The notes beneath the pieces are model-generated. The model made no database searches. It was not told the DNA's origin and was given only the letters and a program-made list of their open reading frames with translations. 36,639 nucleotides of DNA from Aquificota bacterium (GTDB lineage: Bacteria; Aquificota; Aquificia; Aquificales; QOAS01), in contig JAADCT010000021.1 in NCBI GenBank assembly GCA_013154305.1, positions 1 to 36,639 of the forward strand. The letters are read 5' to 3'. The stretch's first letter is position 1. Each line of letters starts with the position of its first letter. Below are positions 1 through 8,675 of the stretch, piece after piece. Both the position numbers and the translations under genes were made by a program.

Positions 1-604
1 TTTGTATCAAAGCAACGCCGTCGCCGAGCGGCAGGATAACCGAATAGAGGTCGGGACGGGTCAAAACTTCGCGCCGAAAGAAGCGCAAGGCTTTTGCCTT
101 CAGGCTTTGGGGGTCCAGTTTGAGGTCCAAAAGGGCGTCGTCGGCCACCACCATACCGCCCCTTTTCAGTTTGGGCAAAACGAGGTCCAAGGTTTCGGAG
201 TAGTTTTGTTTTTCGTGGTCGAACACCACAAGGTCGAGGCTTTCCTTCTCAAACCCCTGTTGGACGAAGAGCGTTTGGGCCTCCCCGACGAGGTAGGTAA
301 TTTTCCCCTCCACCCCGAAGGTTTTAAAAAGTTTTTCGGCCCTTTTGCGGTTTTTTTCCTGGTAGTCGGTGCAGTAAATGCGGCAGTCGGGCGGACACGC
401 CAGCGCCATCCACAGGGCCGAATACCCGAAACCGCTTCCGAACTCAAAAACCTTTTTCGGTTTCAAAAGTCTTACCAGCAGGTAAAGGAGCGCCCCGACT
501 TCGGGCTCCACTACGGGAAACTTTTCCCTTCTCGCCTCCTCGTAAAGGTCCTTAAGTCTCGGGTCGGGAAACCTTACGGGAAGGGGGGAAAGGGGAAGAA
601 ACAT
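1..604 (-). CDS. Class I SAM-dependent O-methyltransferase (partial, C-terminus outside window)
   Basis: The frame begins at an ATG at 604-602 and runs off the left edge after about 201 codons without a stop. The protein reads as a Rossmann-fold methyltransferase of the O-methyltransferase family 3 / YrrM type. An N-terminal cap segment containing EPEVGALLYLLVRL is followed by the SAM-binding motif VFEFGSGFGYSALWMA at about residues 52-67, an acidic residue after the second strand (YCTDYQ), and a later DLVVFDHEKQNY strand with VVADDALL. This order is typical of the family, which methylates hydroxyl groups on small molecules or tRNA; the substrate cannot be read here. It lies 15 bases downstream of the aspartate kinase gene on the same strand and is probably co-transcribed with it. 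Confidence 0.8.
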   Translation of the reverse strand, partial: MFLPLSPLPVRFPDPRLKDLYEEARREKFPVVEPEVGALLYLLVRLLKPKKVFEFGSGFGYSALWMALACPPDCRIYCTDYQEKNRKRAEKLFKTFGVEGKITYLVGEAQTLFVQQGFEKESLDLVVFDHEKQNYSETLDLVLPKLKRGGMVVADDALLDLKLDPQSLKAKALRFFRREVLTRPDLYSVILPLGDGVALIQ

Positions 605-619
605 TTAAAGGAAAGGTTC

Positions 620-1861
620 TTAAGTTCCGTTTCCCACGAAGTTTACGGTTTCGTCCTCTATAAAGGCCTCGTGGAGGGCCCTGACGGCCAGCTCGGTGTA
701 CTTGCGGTCTATTAGGCAGGAAATCCTTATTTCCGAGGTGGAAATGGCCTTTATGTTGATGTTGTGTTTGGCCAGAATTTCGAACATTTTTCCGGCGACG
801 CCGTAGGCGCTCCTCATTCCCAATCCGACGACCGAAATCTTGGCGACGTTGTTGTCCATCAGAACCTTTTCGGCGCCGATGTCCCTGGCCACCTTTTCGA
901 CGATTTCCTTGGCGACGGGCGCGTCGGTTTCGGGTACCGTAAAGGACATGTCGGTATATCCGTCGACCGAAACGGTCTGAACTATCATGTCGACCGCAAT
1001 GTGGGCGTCGCCGAGGGCCTTAAAGATTTTGGCCGCTATACCGGGTTTGTCGGGAACCTTTACGACCGTAAATTGGACCTCCTTGTCGCTGGAGGTTATC
1101 CCCCTGACGGCGACCTTCTCCATTATTTCCTCCTCCGGGACTATCCAACTGCCCTCTTCGTCCTTAAAGGAGCTTCTGACGTGTATTCTAACGCCGTACT
1201 TGGAACCGAATTCGACGCTCCTTATTTGCATTACCTTGGCGCCGAGGGATGCCAGCTCGAGCATCTCCTCGTAGGAGATTTTCTTTATCTTCCGGGCGTT
1301 GGGAACTATCCTCGGGTCGGCGGTGTATATTCCGTCAACGTCGGTGTAAATTTCGCAAACGTCGGCCTTTAGGGCGGCCGCCAGGGCCACCGCCGAAGTG
1401 TCGGAACCGCCCCTTCCCAAGGTGGTAATCTCCCCGTCCTTGGTAACGCCCTGGAAGCCCGCCACTATCGGAACGTAGCCCCTCGCCAGAAGCTCCTTGA
1501 GCTTTTTGGTGTGAACCTCCTTTATGCGGGCCTTGGTGTGAACGTCGTCGGTAATTATCGGAACCTGCCACCCGCAAAGGGAAACGGCCTTGTAGCCCAT
1601 CTTTTGAAGGGTCATCGCAAAGAGGGCTATGGCCTGCTGCTCGCCGGTGGCCAAAAGCATGTCGAGCTCCCGCGGGTCGGGCAGGGGTTGGACCCGCTTG
1701 GCCAGTTCTATAAGGCGGTCGGTCGTTCCCGCCATCGCCGAGGATACGACCACAACGTCGTGGCCGGCCTCCTTTGCCTTGGCGACCTTTCGCGCCGCGT
1801 TTTCTATCCTTTCCAGGGAACCGACCGACGTGCCGCCGAACTTCTGAACTATCAAGGCCAT
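620..1861 (-). CDS. lysC: Aspartate kinase
   Basis: This enzyme phosphorylates L-aspartate, the first step towards lysine, threonine and methionine. The 413-residue length and architecture match the monofunctional aspartokinase II type. The amino-acid kinase domain opens with KFGGTSVG (residues 7-14), and the glycine-rich [16 protein letters not shown] segment follows at about 150. Two ACT regulatory domains occupy roughly residues 265-413 ([12 protein letters not shown] and [15 protein letters not shown]), so feedback control by an end-product amino acid is expected. The start is an ATG with no clear Shine-Dalgarno sequence; an AT-rich ATTTAAAATTGATA stretch lies 9-22 bases upstream. The 355-base region before it shows no recognisable lysine riboswitch. 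Confidence 0.95.
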   Translation of the reverse strand: MALIVQKFGGTSVGSLERIENAARKVAKAKEAGHDVVVVSSAMAGTTDRLIELAKRVQPLPDPRELDMLLATGEQQAIALFAMTLQKMGYKAVSLCGWQVPIITDDVHTKARIKEVHTKKLKELLARGYVPIVAGFQGVTKDGEITTLGRGGSDTSAVALAAALKADVCEIYTDVDGIYTADPRIVPNARKIKKISYEEMLELASLGAKVMQIRSVEFGSKYGVRIHVRSSFKDEEGSWIVPEEEIMEKVAVRGITSSDKEVQFTVVKVPDKPGIAAKIFKALGDAHIAVDMIVQTVSVDGYTDMSFTVPETDAPVAKEIVEKVARDIGAEKVLMDNNVAKISVVGLGMRSAYGVAGKMFEILAKHNINIKAISTSEIRISCLIDRKYTELAVRALHEAFIEDETVNFVGNGT

Positions 1862-1896
1862 TGGAGGGTATCAATTTTAAATCACCTTTTGCGGCC

Positions 1897-2127
1897 GTCC
1901 GCTTAGACCTCCGAGGGGACCTTCGCCCTGCCCCGTCAAGTGGCCGAAACCCTGAAGGTTCCAAAAGCGGGGGCTTAAAAGAAAGCGACTCCCGGGCGGG
2001 GGAATTTTCCCTAAGACCCTTCGGCGGGTCGAAAGAAAAACCCTCCCGGGGGTGGCCTTCGGACTTCCGTTTTGACCTTTTCAGGGTTTCCCGAGGACAC
2101 CCTTCGGCGGTCGGATGCGGACTTTTT
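1897..2127 (+). ncRNA. Candidate structured RNA (rod-like fold) in the lysC-thiC gap
   Basis: The 355 bases between thiC and lysC (1862-2216) hold no credible ORF. The plus strand can fold into a long rod. A closing stem pairs GTCCGC (1897-1902) with GCGGAC (2117-2122) and GACC (1906-1909) with GGTC (2109-2112). A large internal loop follows, with a small hairpin at 2091-2107. A long arm then starts with AAACCCTG (1947-1954) pairing CAGGGTTT (2082-2089), continues with AAGGT/ACCTT, CCCGGG at 1991 with CCCGGG at 2045, and ends in GACCC-TTCGGC-GGGTC (2015-2030). Five Ts follow the closing stem directly, as after an intrinsic terminator, which favours the plus strand. Stem, bubble and long arm recall 6S RNA, but I see no conserved primary sequence that proves it. 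It may instead be a leader of lysC on the minus strand. Confidence 0.35.
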
Positions 2128-2216
2128 CCCTTTAAGGAGAGACCCGTTTCGTAAAACCCTGCGAAGGAGGTGAAGGAAGGAAAAAACCGGTGCGGGAAGG
2201 GTCTTTTTAAAACCGC

Positions 2217-3692
<1,476 letters not shown>

Positions 3693-4379
3693 TTAATCAC
3701 ACTGATAGGGGTCGGGAATCTCGGTCCGCCAGGAGGAGGCCAGCGGGGTTCCGCTGAGAAGGACCACCCTCCAACCGAGAAAGGTAACGAGGTCCCTGTC
3801 GTGGGTAATTACCAAAACGGTCTTTTCGGTTTCGTTCAAAAAGCGGGCGACGCGCAGCCAGTTTTCCCTGTCGAGCCCGTTGGTGGGCTCGTCCAAAATC
3901 AAAAGTTCCGGCTCGGCGGTCAGGACGCAGGCGATGGAAACCAGCCGCCTTTGTCCGAAGGAGAGCGAAAAGGTGGGCTCGTCGAGAAGCTCCTCCAGTC
4001 CGAGCAGGGCGGCGGCCGCCTCCACGCGGCGGTTTACCTCCGCGGGGGAAAGACCGAAGTTGGCGGGCGCAAAGGCCAATTCCTCCCTTACGGTGGGCAT
4101 AAAGAGCTGGTCGTCCGGATTTTGGAATACGAAACCGACCTTTCTCCTCAGGAGTTTGAAGTCCTCCTTGGTCCTGACGGGACGACCGCGGTAAAGGAGC
4201 TCCCCCTCAAAGGGTAAAAATCCCAAAACTGCCTCGGCGAGGGAGGTTTTGCCAACGCCGTTGGGTCCGGCGAGGACGGCCTTCTCTCCCTCCTCCAGGA
4301 GGAGGTTGAAGTTTTTTACGACCTTTTTTCCCGAGCGGAGGACCGTGAAGTTTCGCAGTTCCAACAGGGGTGTTTTCAA
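3693..4379 (-). CDS. nikO: Nickel/cobalt ECF transporter ATPase (NikO/CbiO)
   Basis: This is the ATP-hydrolysing subunit of a group I energy-coupling-factor metal importer. The 228-residue protein has Walker A GPNGVGKTS (38-46), Q-loop FQNPDDQLF (85-93), signature LSFGQRR (139-145), Walker B LLILDEPT (159-166) and the switch histidine in ITHD (H193). Its start overlaps the end of nikQ by four bases, a sign of translational coupling. It is the last of five same-strand genes that together make a complete transporter. Nickel rather than cobalt is inferred from the accompanying NikK and NikL-type subunits. Confidence 0.93.
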   Translation of the reverse strand: MKTPLLELRNFTVLRSGKKVVKNFNLLLEEGEKAVLAGPNGVGKTSLAEAVLGFLPFEGELLYRGRPVRTKEDFKLLRRKVGFVFQNPDDQLFMPTVREELAFAPANFGLSPAEVNRRVEAAAALLGLEELLDEPTFSLSFGQRRLVSIACVLTAEPELLILDEPTNGLDRENWLRVARFLNETEKTVLVITHDRDLVTFLGWRVVLLSGTPLASSWRTEIPDPYQCD

Positions 4380-4945
4380 CCTTCCAACCCCCTCAGGGTC
4401 ATGGCTTTGTAAACTTCCTTTGCCTTCAGGAGGCTTTTGGCCGTCAGGGCGCCGAGGAGGTAGCCGTAGGTTCGGTAGGTCCGCAGGGAGGGGGAGGGTT
4501 CAAAGCCGCGGCAGGCGGCCGCGCGCTTCAGCTTTTCGTATTCGTCCCTTAGGGTGGTCAGGTAGCGGTAAGAGAGCAGGGCCAGCAAAACGAGCCGCTT
4601 GGGCAGTCCGAGGCCCTCGAGCGTTCTCAGCAACTCCAAAAGGCCCGCGGGTAAAACGAGGGCGAAGGTCAGAAGGAGCAGGGCGTTGGCCTTCAAAAAG
4701 ATTACGGCGGCGGTCCGAAGGTGGGCTATCGGGTCGGTAAAAAGCAATCCGGCAATCACCAGCAGGGTAAAGGCGTTGGCGTAAAGGAGACCTTTTAGGT
4801 AATTTCGCGGCGTCCTCAGGAGGAAAAACAAAAGTGACGAAAGGGCGAGGGCGAGCATGAGCGCGCGGACCGAATCGAGGGCGTAAATCAAAAGGGCCGC
4901 CGCCAAAAAGGCCAAGAGTCTAAGCCGCCCCCTTCCTTCGGCCAT
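4376..4945 (-). CDS. nikQ: ECF transporter transmembrane coupling protein (NikQ/CbiQ, EcfT)
   Basis: The 189-residue protein is mostly hydrophobic, with about four to five membrane spans in the first 125 residues. The cytoplasmic coupling region holds the two Ala-Arg-Gly motifs of EcfT proteins, AACRGF (143-148) and AMTLRGL (181-187), which dock onto the ATPase. It is somewhat shorter than typical CbiQ (about 225-265 residues). Its start lies inside the end of nikL with a 26-base overlap, and its stop overlaps nikO. The role is to couple ATP hydrolysis by NikO to metal release from NikM. Confidence 0.88.
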   Translation of the reverse strand: MAEGRGRLRLLAFLAAALLIYALDSVRALMLALALSSLLFFLLRTPRNYLKGLLYANAFTLLVIAGLLFTDPIAHLRTAAVIFLKANALLLLTFALVLPAGLLELLRTLEGLGLPKRLVLLALLSYRYLTTLRDEYEKLKRAAACRGFEPSPSLRTYRTYGYLLGALTAKSLLKAKEVYKAMTLRGLEG

Positions 4946-5384
4946 ACACCAGACTTAGGATACCAAAGAGGCCGAATATCCATCCGAGGCCGCAAAAGAC
5001 CTTTTGCCAGTCGGGGCCGGCCGGGCGGGGCCGGGCCGCCGCGGTTTGGTTTAAAACCCCGGCCGAAGGCCGGGCCCTTTCCTCTTTTAAAGAGTACGTC
5101 GTTTCGGCTTTGTGGCCCAGACCGGCGTAGAGTTCCACCTTAAGAAGCCCGGCGTCGGCCGGAGGGCTGAAGGTGAACTTCCCCTCCCGGTCGGTGGTTC
5201 CCTCCAGGAGGAGTTTCCCCTCGGGGGTGAGAATTCGGACTTTTGCCCCCTTGGCGGGGGTCCCGTCGGGATAGAAGGCCCAAACGACGAGGGAGCCGTT
5301 TTCCTCGGCCAGGAAGAGGTCGACGCGGTGGGCCCAAGCCGGTAGAAGAAGGAGCAATAGGGCCGCCGTCAGGAGTTTCTTCAT
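4920..5384 (-). CDS. nikL: Nickel transport accessory protein NikL-like (signal peptide, carboxypeptidase-regulatory-like fold, C-terminal TM)
   Basis: The 154-residue protein begins with a signal peptide (positive MKK, then a Leu-rich core ending AWA-H). Next comes a small beta-rich domain of the carboxypeptidase-regulatory / greatwall type (GTPAKGAKVRILTPEG then TDREGKFTF). A Pro/Ala/Arg linker follows, and a membrane helix lies at about 132-147 before an RRK stop-transfer. This is the topology of NikL, which takes the place of NikN/CbiN in some nickel ECF systems. The position between nikM and nikQ supports this. The His after the signal cleavage site may bind metal; that is inference. The linker is encoded partly by a GC hairpin (5058-5074). 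Confidence 0.75.
   Translation of the reverse strand: MKKLLTAALLLLLLPAWAHRVDLFLAEENGSLVVWAFYPDGTPAKGAKVRILTPEGKLLLEGTTDREGKFTFSPPADAGLLKVELYAGLGHKAETTYSLKEERARPSAGVLNQTAAARPRPAGPDWQKVFCGLGWIFGLFGILSLVYGRRKGAA
5058..5074. repeat. GAA-loop GC hairpin in nikL
   Basis: CCCGGCC-GAA-GGCCGGG is a perfect seven-pair stem with a three-base loop, inside the region encoding the NikL linker. It resembles, but is not identical to, the 15-base hairpin repeated in mnmA, uvrB and gcvT. Confidence 0.5.
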
Positions 5385-5983
5385 CGGTTTTCCTCCAAAA
5401 GGTCGGGGAAGTTCTTTTTTAAAAACTTCAGGAGGAAGGCGTAAACGAGACCCTCGGCGGCGGCCGTCGGCAGGTGGAGGGCCAAAACGAGCAGGGCGTC
5501 GGTCAAAAACTCTTCACCGGCCAGGGCCAGCTCGAGCGCCAGCAGCAGGCCCGAGCCGAGCACGGCGGTAAAGGCGGTTAAAAAGGCGCCTGCGTAAAAC
5601 TTGAGGCCCTCTTCTTTTATCCAGTTTCTGAAAAGTCGGCCGGCCAAAACGGCCGGAAGGGCCATGTTGAAGGCGTTTACGCCCAAAACGAGAAGACCGC
5701 CGAACTGAAACAGCACAGCCTGCAAAAAGAGGCCTACCAGCAAGGCGGGAAAGGCCCCCCAGCCCAGAAGCAGGCCCAGGAGGCCGTTAAAGAGCAGGTG
5801 GGCGCTGCCGACGCCGACGGGAACGTGAACCAGCGAGGCTACGAAAAAAAGGGCGGTCAGGAGGGCGGCCAGGGGCAACTTCTCCCCTTCCAGCTTTTTA
5901 AGGCCGACGGCGGTGCCGAGGGCCGTCAGGCCCCAGCCGAGGGCCACCTCCCAAAGCGGCAGCACCCCTTCCGAAACGTGCAT
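5381..5983 (-). CDS. nikM: Nickel ECF transporter substrate-binding membrane subunit (NikM/CbiM)
   Basis: NikM is the S-component that captures the metal. The protein starts with MHVSEG, the conserved N-terminus whose Met1 amine and His2 coordinate nickel or cobalt. Further conserved histidines lie in LVHVPVGVGSAHLLFNG (H53, H62). The remaining sequence forms about six to seven membrane helices over 200 residues, the normal CbiM length. It overlaps nikL by four bases and nikK by one base (TGATG), so all five genes are translated as a unit. There is no fused NikN domain; the separate NikL presumably serves that role. Confidence 0.9.
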   Translation of the reverse strand: MHVSEGVLPLWEVALGWGLTALGTAVGLKKLEGEKLPLAALLTALFFVASLVHVPVGVGSAHLLFNGLLGLLLGWGAFPALLVGLFLQAVLFQFGGLLVLGVNAFNMALPAVLAGRLFRNWIKEEGLKFYAGAFLTAFTAVLGSGLLLALELALAGEEFLTDALLVLALHLPTAAAEGLVYAFLLKFLKKNFPDLLEENR

Positions 5984-6711
5984 CAGCGGACCCCTTCGGG
6001 TTTGGGATGGGCGTAAATCCAGAGGACGGCGTCGAGCTCGAGGGGTTTACCTTCGTGGGTTTGTCCCTCGGTCAGGACCGAAAAGCCCCACCACCCGCTC
6101 CAGGGAAGGGTGTAGTAAAAGTAACCCCTCTCGTCGGTCTTCAGGGTTTGCGTTGTCAAAACGGGGACCGGATACTTCAGACCCCGGTCGTTGTAGTATT
6201 CGACCTCGACGGTGGCACCGGCCAAGGGTTTTCCGTCCTTGTAAACGCGCCCGACGAAGGTGTTTCCCTCCCACAGACCGAAGGGCCTGACCTGGGGAAC
6301 GACCTCAACTTTGAGACCGACGGGGCGGTCCCAGCCTTCCTCCCACCCGTAGGCGTCGACGAAAACTTTGGCCACCTGTTTGATGTAAAGACCTTCGCTT
6401 TCCTCCCAGTAGGGTTTTTGTTCGACCACGAGTTGGTAAACGCCCGGCCTTACGACCTTAAAGCTTCCCTCGTAGGTCAAACCTTTTTTCTCCAGCTTTA
6501 CGGGATAAAACTTTCCGTAGAGGTAAACGGTCGCCCTTTCGACCTCAAAGGGCATGGCGGGACCGCCTTCGGCCGGGTGGGTGAATTCGACCTTGAACTT
6601 TACCTCCCGCTTTTTGACAAAGTCGGCCTCGGGAACGACGGCCAAAAAGTGCCCCAGCGCCGGCACCGAGGCCCAAAGCGCGGTTGCCAAAAAAAGTCCC
6701 CTCAGCCCCAT
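5983..6711 (-). CDS. nikK: Periplasmic DUF4198-family nickel transport protein (NikK-like)
   Basis: The 242-residue protein has an N-terminal signal peptide (residues 1 to about 19) leading into HFLAVVPEADFV, the typical start of the DUF4198 domain. Two beta-sandwich repeats follow, the second with GKPLAGATVEVEYYN and DERGYFYYTLPWSGWWGF, and the C-terminus has LDAVLWIYA. DUF4198 proteins of this kind accompany NikM-L-Q-O and are called NikK; they are thought to act outside the membrane in nickel capture. It opens the operon. A -10-like TATACT lies at 6726-6731 on the minus strand, 14 bases before the ATG, so the 5' leader would be very short. Confidence 0.8.
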   Translation of the reverse strand: MGLRGLFLATALWASVPALGHFLAVVPEADFVKKREVKFKVEFTHPAEGGPAMPFEVERATVYLYGKFYPVKLEKKGLTYEGSFKVVRPGVYQLVVEQKPYWEESEGLYIKQVAKVFVDAYGWEEGWDRPVGLKVEVVPQVRPFGLWEGNTFVGRVYKDGKPLAGATVEVEYYNDRGLKYPVPVLTTQTLKTDERGYFYYTLPWSGWWGFSVLTEGQTHEGKPLELDAVLWIYAHPKPEGVR

Positions 6712-6751
6712 CGCAAAATACGAGAAGTATAAAAAGGTGAGGAGGATTAAA

Positions 6752-6765
6752 AACTTTCGAAAGTT
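6752..6765. promoter_or_regulatory. Palindrome upstream of the nik operon, operator candidate
   Basis: AACTTTCGAAAGTT is a perfect 14-base palindrome located 20 bases upstream of the putative -10 (TATACT, 6726-6731, minus strand) of nikK, so it would overlap the -35 region. It does not resemble the GTATGA-N16-TCATAC consensus of NikR. The adjoining bases extend it to contain CATTCGAAC on the minus strand, a string seen again on the plus strand at 27883. Confidence 0.4.
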
Positions 6766-6776
6766 CGAATGTTTCC

Positions 6777-7451
6777 TCAGCGGAGGAAGTCGGGCTTAAA
6801 GTCCTCGGGGAGGGAATTCCAATCCCTCAAAAACCTGTCGAGGCCTAAGTCGGTAAGGGGGTGTTTGAACAGTTTTTCGAGAACGGCGAAGGGAAGGGTG
6901 ACGATGTCGGCGCCGAGGAGGGCGGCCTGGCGCACGTGCTCGGGGTGGCGCACCGAGGCCACTATCACCTCCGTTTCAAATCCGTAGTGGGCGTAGATTG
7001 TGACGACCTCCTCTATCAGCTTCATTCCCTCCATCGATATGTCGTCGAGGCGGCCGACGAAGGGCGAAACGAAGGTCGCCCCGGCCTTTGCCGCCAGCAG
7101 CGCCTGCGCGGGCGAAAAGACCAAGGTAACGTTGGTCTTTATTCCCTCCTCCGAGAGGGTTTTAACCGCCTTGATACCTTCGGGGGTCATGGGAATTTTT
7201 ACCGCCACGTTGGGTCCCAGCTTGGCCAGCTCCCTCGCCTGGCGGACCATGCCCTCGTAGTCGGTCGCCACCACCTCGAGGGAAACGGGCCTTTCGGGAC
7301 CCAGAAGGTCGATAATCTCCTCGGCCACTTTGAGGAAGGGCTTTCCCGTTTTGGCCACCAGGGTGGGGTTGGTGGTAACGCCGTCGAGGAGACCCCAATC
7401 GTCGGCCCTCTTTATCTCGTCGATTATTGCCGTGTCGAGGAAGAACTTCAT
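6777..7451 (-). CDS. tal: Transaldolase (short TalC / fructose-6-phosphate aldolase family)
   Basis: The 224-residue protein belongs to the short transaldolase family, which transfers dihydroxyacetone units in the non-oxidative pentose phosphate pathway. It opens with MKFFLDTA, followed by GVTTNPTL (24-31). The Schiff-base lysine is K85 in VAVKIPMT, and the [17 protein letters not shown] and SPFVGRLDD segments are also present. Length is normal for this family. I cannot separate transaldolase from fructose-6-phosphate aldolase activity from sequence alone; transaldolase is usual in autotrophs. The ATG has no Shine-Dalgarno sequence and a TTAAAAT lies about 11 bases before it. The tRNA-Ser gene is immediately upstream on the same strand. 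Confidence 0.93.
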   Translation of the reverse strand: MKFFLDTAIIDEIKRADDWGLLDGVTTNPTLVAKTGKPFLKVAEEIIDLLGPERPVSLEVVATDYEGMVRQARELAKLGPNVAVKIPMTPEGIKAVKTLSEEGIKTNVTLVFSPAQALLAAKAGATFVSPFVGRLDDISMEGMKLIEEVVTIYAHYGFETEVIVASVRHPEHVRQAALLGADIVTLPFAVLEKLFKHPLTDLGLDRFLRDWNSLPEDFKPDFLR

Positions 7452-7487
7452 AGGGACTGTTTATTTTAAGGAGGCTTTTGGGACAGG

Positions 7488-7577
7488 CGGAGGGGGCGGG
7501 ATTCGAACCCGCGGGCGGGCTGGCGGCCCGCCAAGGGATTTCAAATCCCCCGCCTTCGTCCGCTCGGCCACCCCTCC
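7488..7577 (-). tRNA. tRNA-Ser (anticodon UGA)
   Basis: On the minus strand the acceptor GGAGGGG (7577-7571) pairs with CCCCTCC (7495-7489), with discriminator G at 7488. The D arm is GCCGAGCGGACGAAGGC. The anticodon stem GGGGA/TCCCT encloses loop TTTGAAA, giving anticodon TGA, which reads UCA serine codons. A long GC-rich variable arm marks a class II tRNA, and the T arm GCGGGTTCGAATCCCGC is canonical. The three bases after the discriminator are CCT, so the CCA end is not fully encoded. Confidence 0.95.
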
Positions 7578-7596
7578 GGCCGAAAGAATAAAGATA

Positions 7597-8625
7597 TCAG
7601 CCTATTATTCCGCCGGCAACCAGGTGCCCCTGCGGCGTGTAAAGCGCGCCCACCTGCCCCGGCGCAACGCCGAAAAAGGGCTCCTCGAAAACGACCTTTA
7701 GCCCCTCGGGGGAAAACTCCAAACTTTTGACCCTTTTGGGGGCGGTCCGATACCTCGGTTGACCCAAAAGGGTGAGACCTTTCAGTTCCTCCGGTTCCAA
7801 AAAGAGGTTGGGCTCCTTTAAAAGGAGGCGGTCCGAGTAGAGTTCCTCCCTGTCGCCCAAAATTACCAGGTTTTTCTCCGCGTCGAGGGCCTTGACGTAA
7901 ACCGGCCTTCCCAGACGAACGCCCAAACCCCGCCTTTGACCCACGGTAAAGCCGAAAATGCCGCCGTGCGTTCCCACCTTCTTTCCCTTGTAGAGGAAGT
8001 AGCCCGCCTTCGGCGGGAGGAACCTTTTCAAAAACTCCCTCGGCCTTTCGCCGCCCAGAAAGCAAACGTCCTGGCTTTCGCCGCGGTCTTTGGTGGGCAG
8101 ACCGAGCTCGCGCGCCGCCTTTCGGACCTCCTCCTTGGTCCAATCGCCGAGGGGAAACTCCACCTTCTTCAAAACCTCGGGCCGAAGGAGGGCCAGAAAG
8201 TAGCTTTGGTCCTTTTTGGCGTCGAGACCCCTCATCGGAACCTCGCGGCCCAGCAGGACGCCCTTCCTCGCGTAGTGGCCGGTGTAGACCTTTTCGAAAC
8301 CTTCGGAGGTAATCCGGTCGACCGCCTCGCCGAGTTTTACCAGACGGTTGCAGACGGCGCAGGGGTTTGGGGTTAGCCCCCGCGCGTAGGAGTTTACGAA
8401 ATAGTCGACCACCTTTTCCTTAAAGGTCTTTCGAAGGTCTACGACCTCGTGGGGGAGCTTCAAAAACTCGGCCACCTTTCGGGCGCTCTCGAGGTCTTCT
8501 TCGGCCCGGTCGTGGAGAAGGAGCGTAAAGGCCACCACCCGGGCGTCGGGATTTTGCCTCTTTACCAGGTGGGCCACCAGGGAGCTGTCGACCCCGCCGC
8601 TGAGCAAAACGGCCAACTTCCTCAC
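7597..8625 (-). CDS. mnmA: tRNA-specific 2-thiouridylase MnmA
   Basis: MnmA thiolates U34 of tRNA-Lys, -Glu and -Gln. The PP-loop SGGVDSS is at residues 9-15 and the catalytic cysteine pair is C89 (NPCAVC) and C188 (SQDVCFL). The central GQRRGLGV and the C-terminal beta-barrel with APGQVGALY are in the expected places. The length of 342 residues is typical. The start is a GTG at 8625. It diverges from ddl with only 50 bases between. One GC hairpin repeat (8003-8017) lies in the coding sequence and encodes part of PPKAGY, a loop region. Confidence 0.96.
   Translation of the reverse strand: MRKLAVLLSGGVDSSLVAHLVKRQNPDARVVAFTLLLHDRAEEDLESARKVAEFLKLPHEVVDLRKTFKEKVVDYFVNSYARGLTPNPCAVCNRLVKLGEAVDRITSEGFEKVYTGHYARKGVLLGREVPMRGLDAKKDQSYFLALLRPEVLKKVEFPLGDWTKEEVRKAARELGLPTKDRGESQDVCFLGGERPREFLKRFLPPKAGYFLYKGKKVGTHGGIFGFTVGQRRGLGVRLGRPVYVKALDAEKNLVILGDREELYSDRLLLKEPNLFLEPEELKGLTLLGQPRYRTAPKRVKSLEFSPEGLKVVFEEPFFGVAPGQVGALYTPQGHLVAGGIIG
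8003..8017. repeat. 15-base GC hairpin repeat, copy in mnmA
   Basis: CCCGCC-TTC-GGCGGG on the plus strand equals CCCGCC-GAA-GGCGGG on the minus (coding) strand. It is followed by CT, as in the copies at 18037 and 26416. Here it is read in a different frame from those two. Confidence 0.7.
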
Positions 8626-8675
8626 CGAAAGAAAGAAATTAAAAGCCCTCCGCGGGGCTATGCTAAGACTTTAAA

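Noticed and set aside
1862-2216. Lysine riboswitch before lysC
   Set aside because: Only a short GCCGAAG-like string matches; the other conserved blocks of the lysine riboswitch are missing. RNase P and SRP RNA core motifs are also not found.
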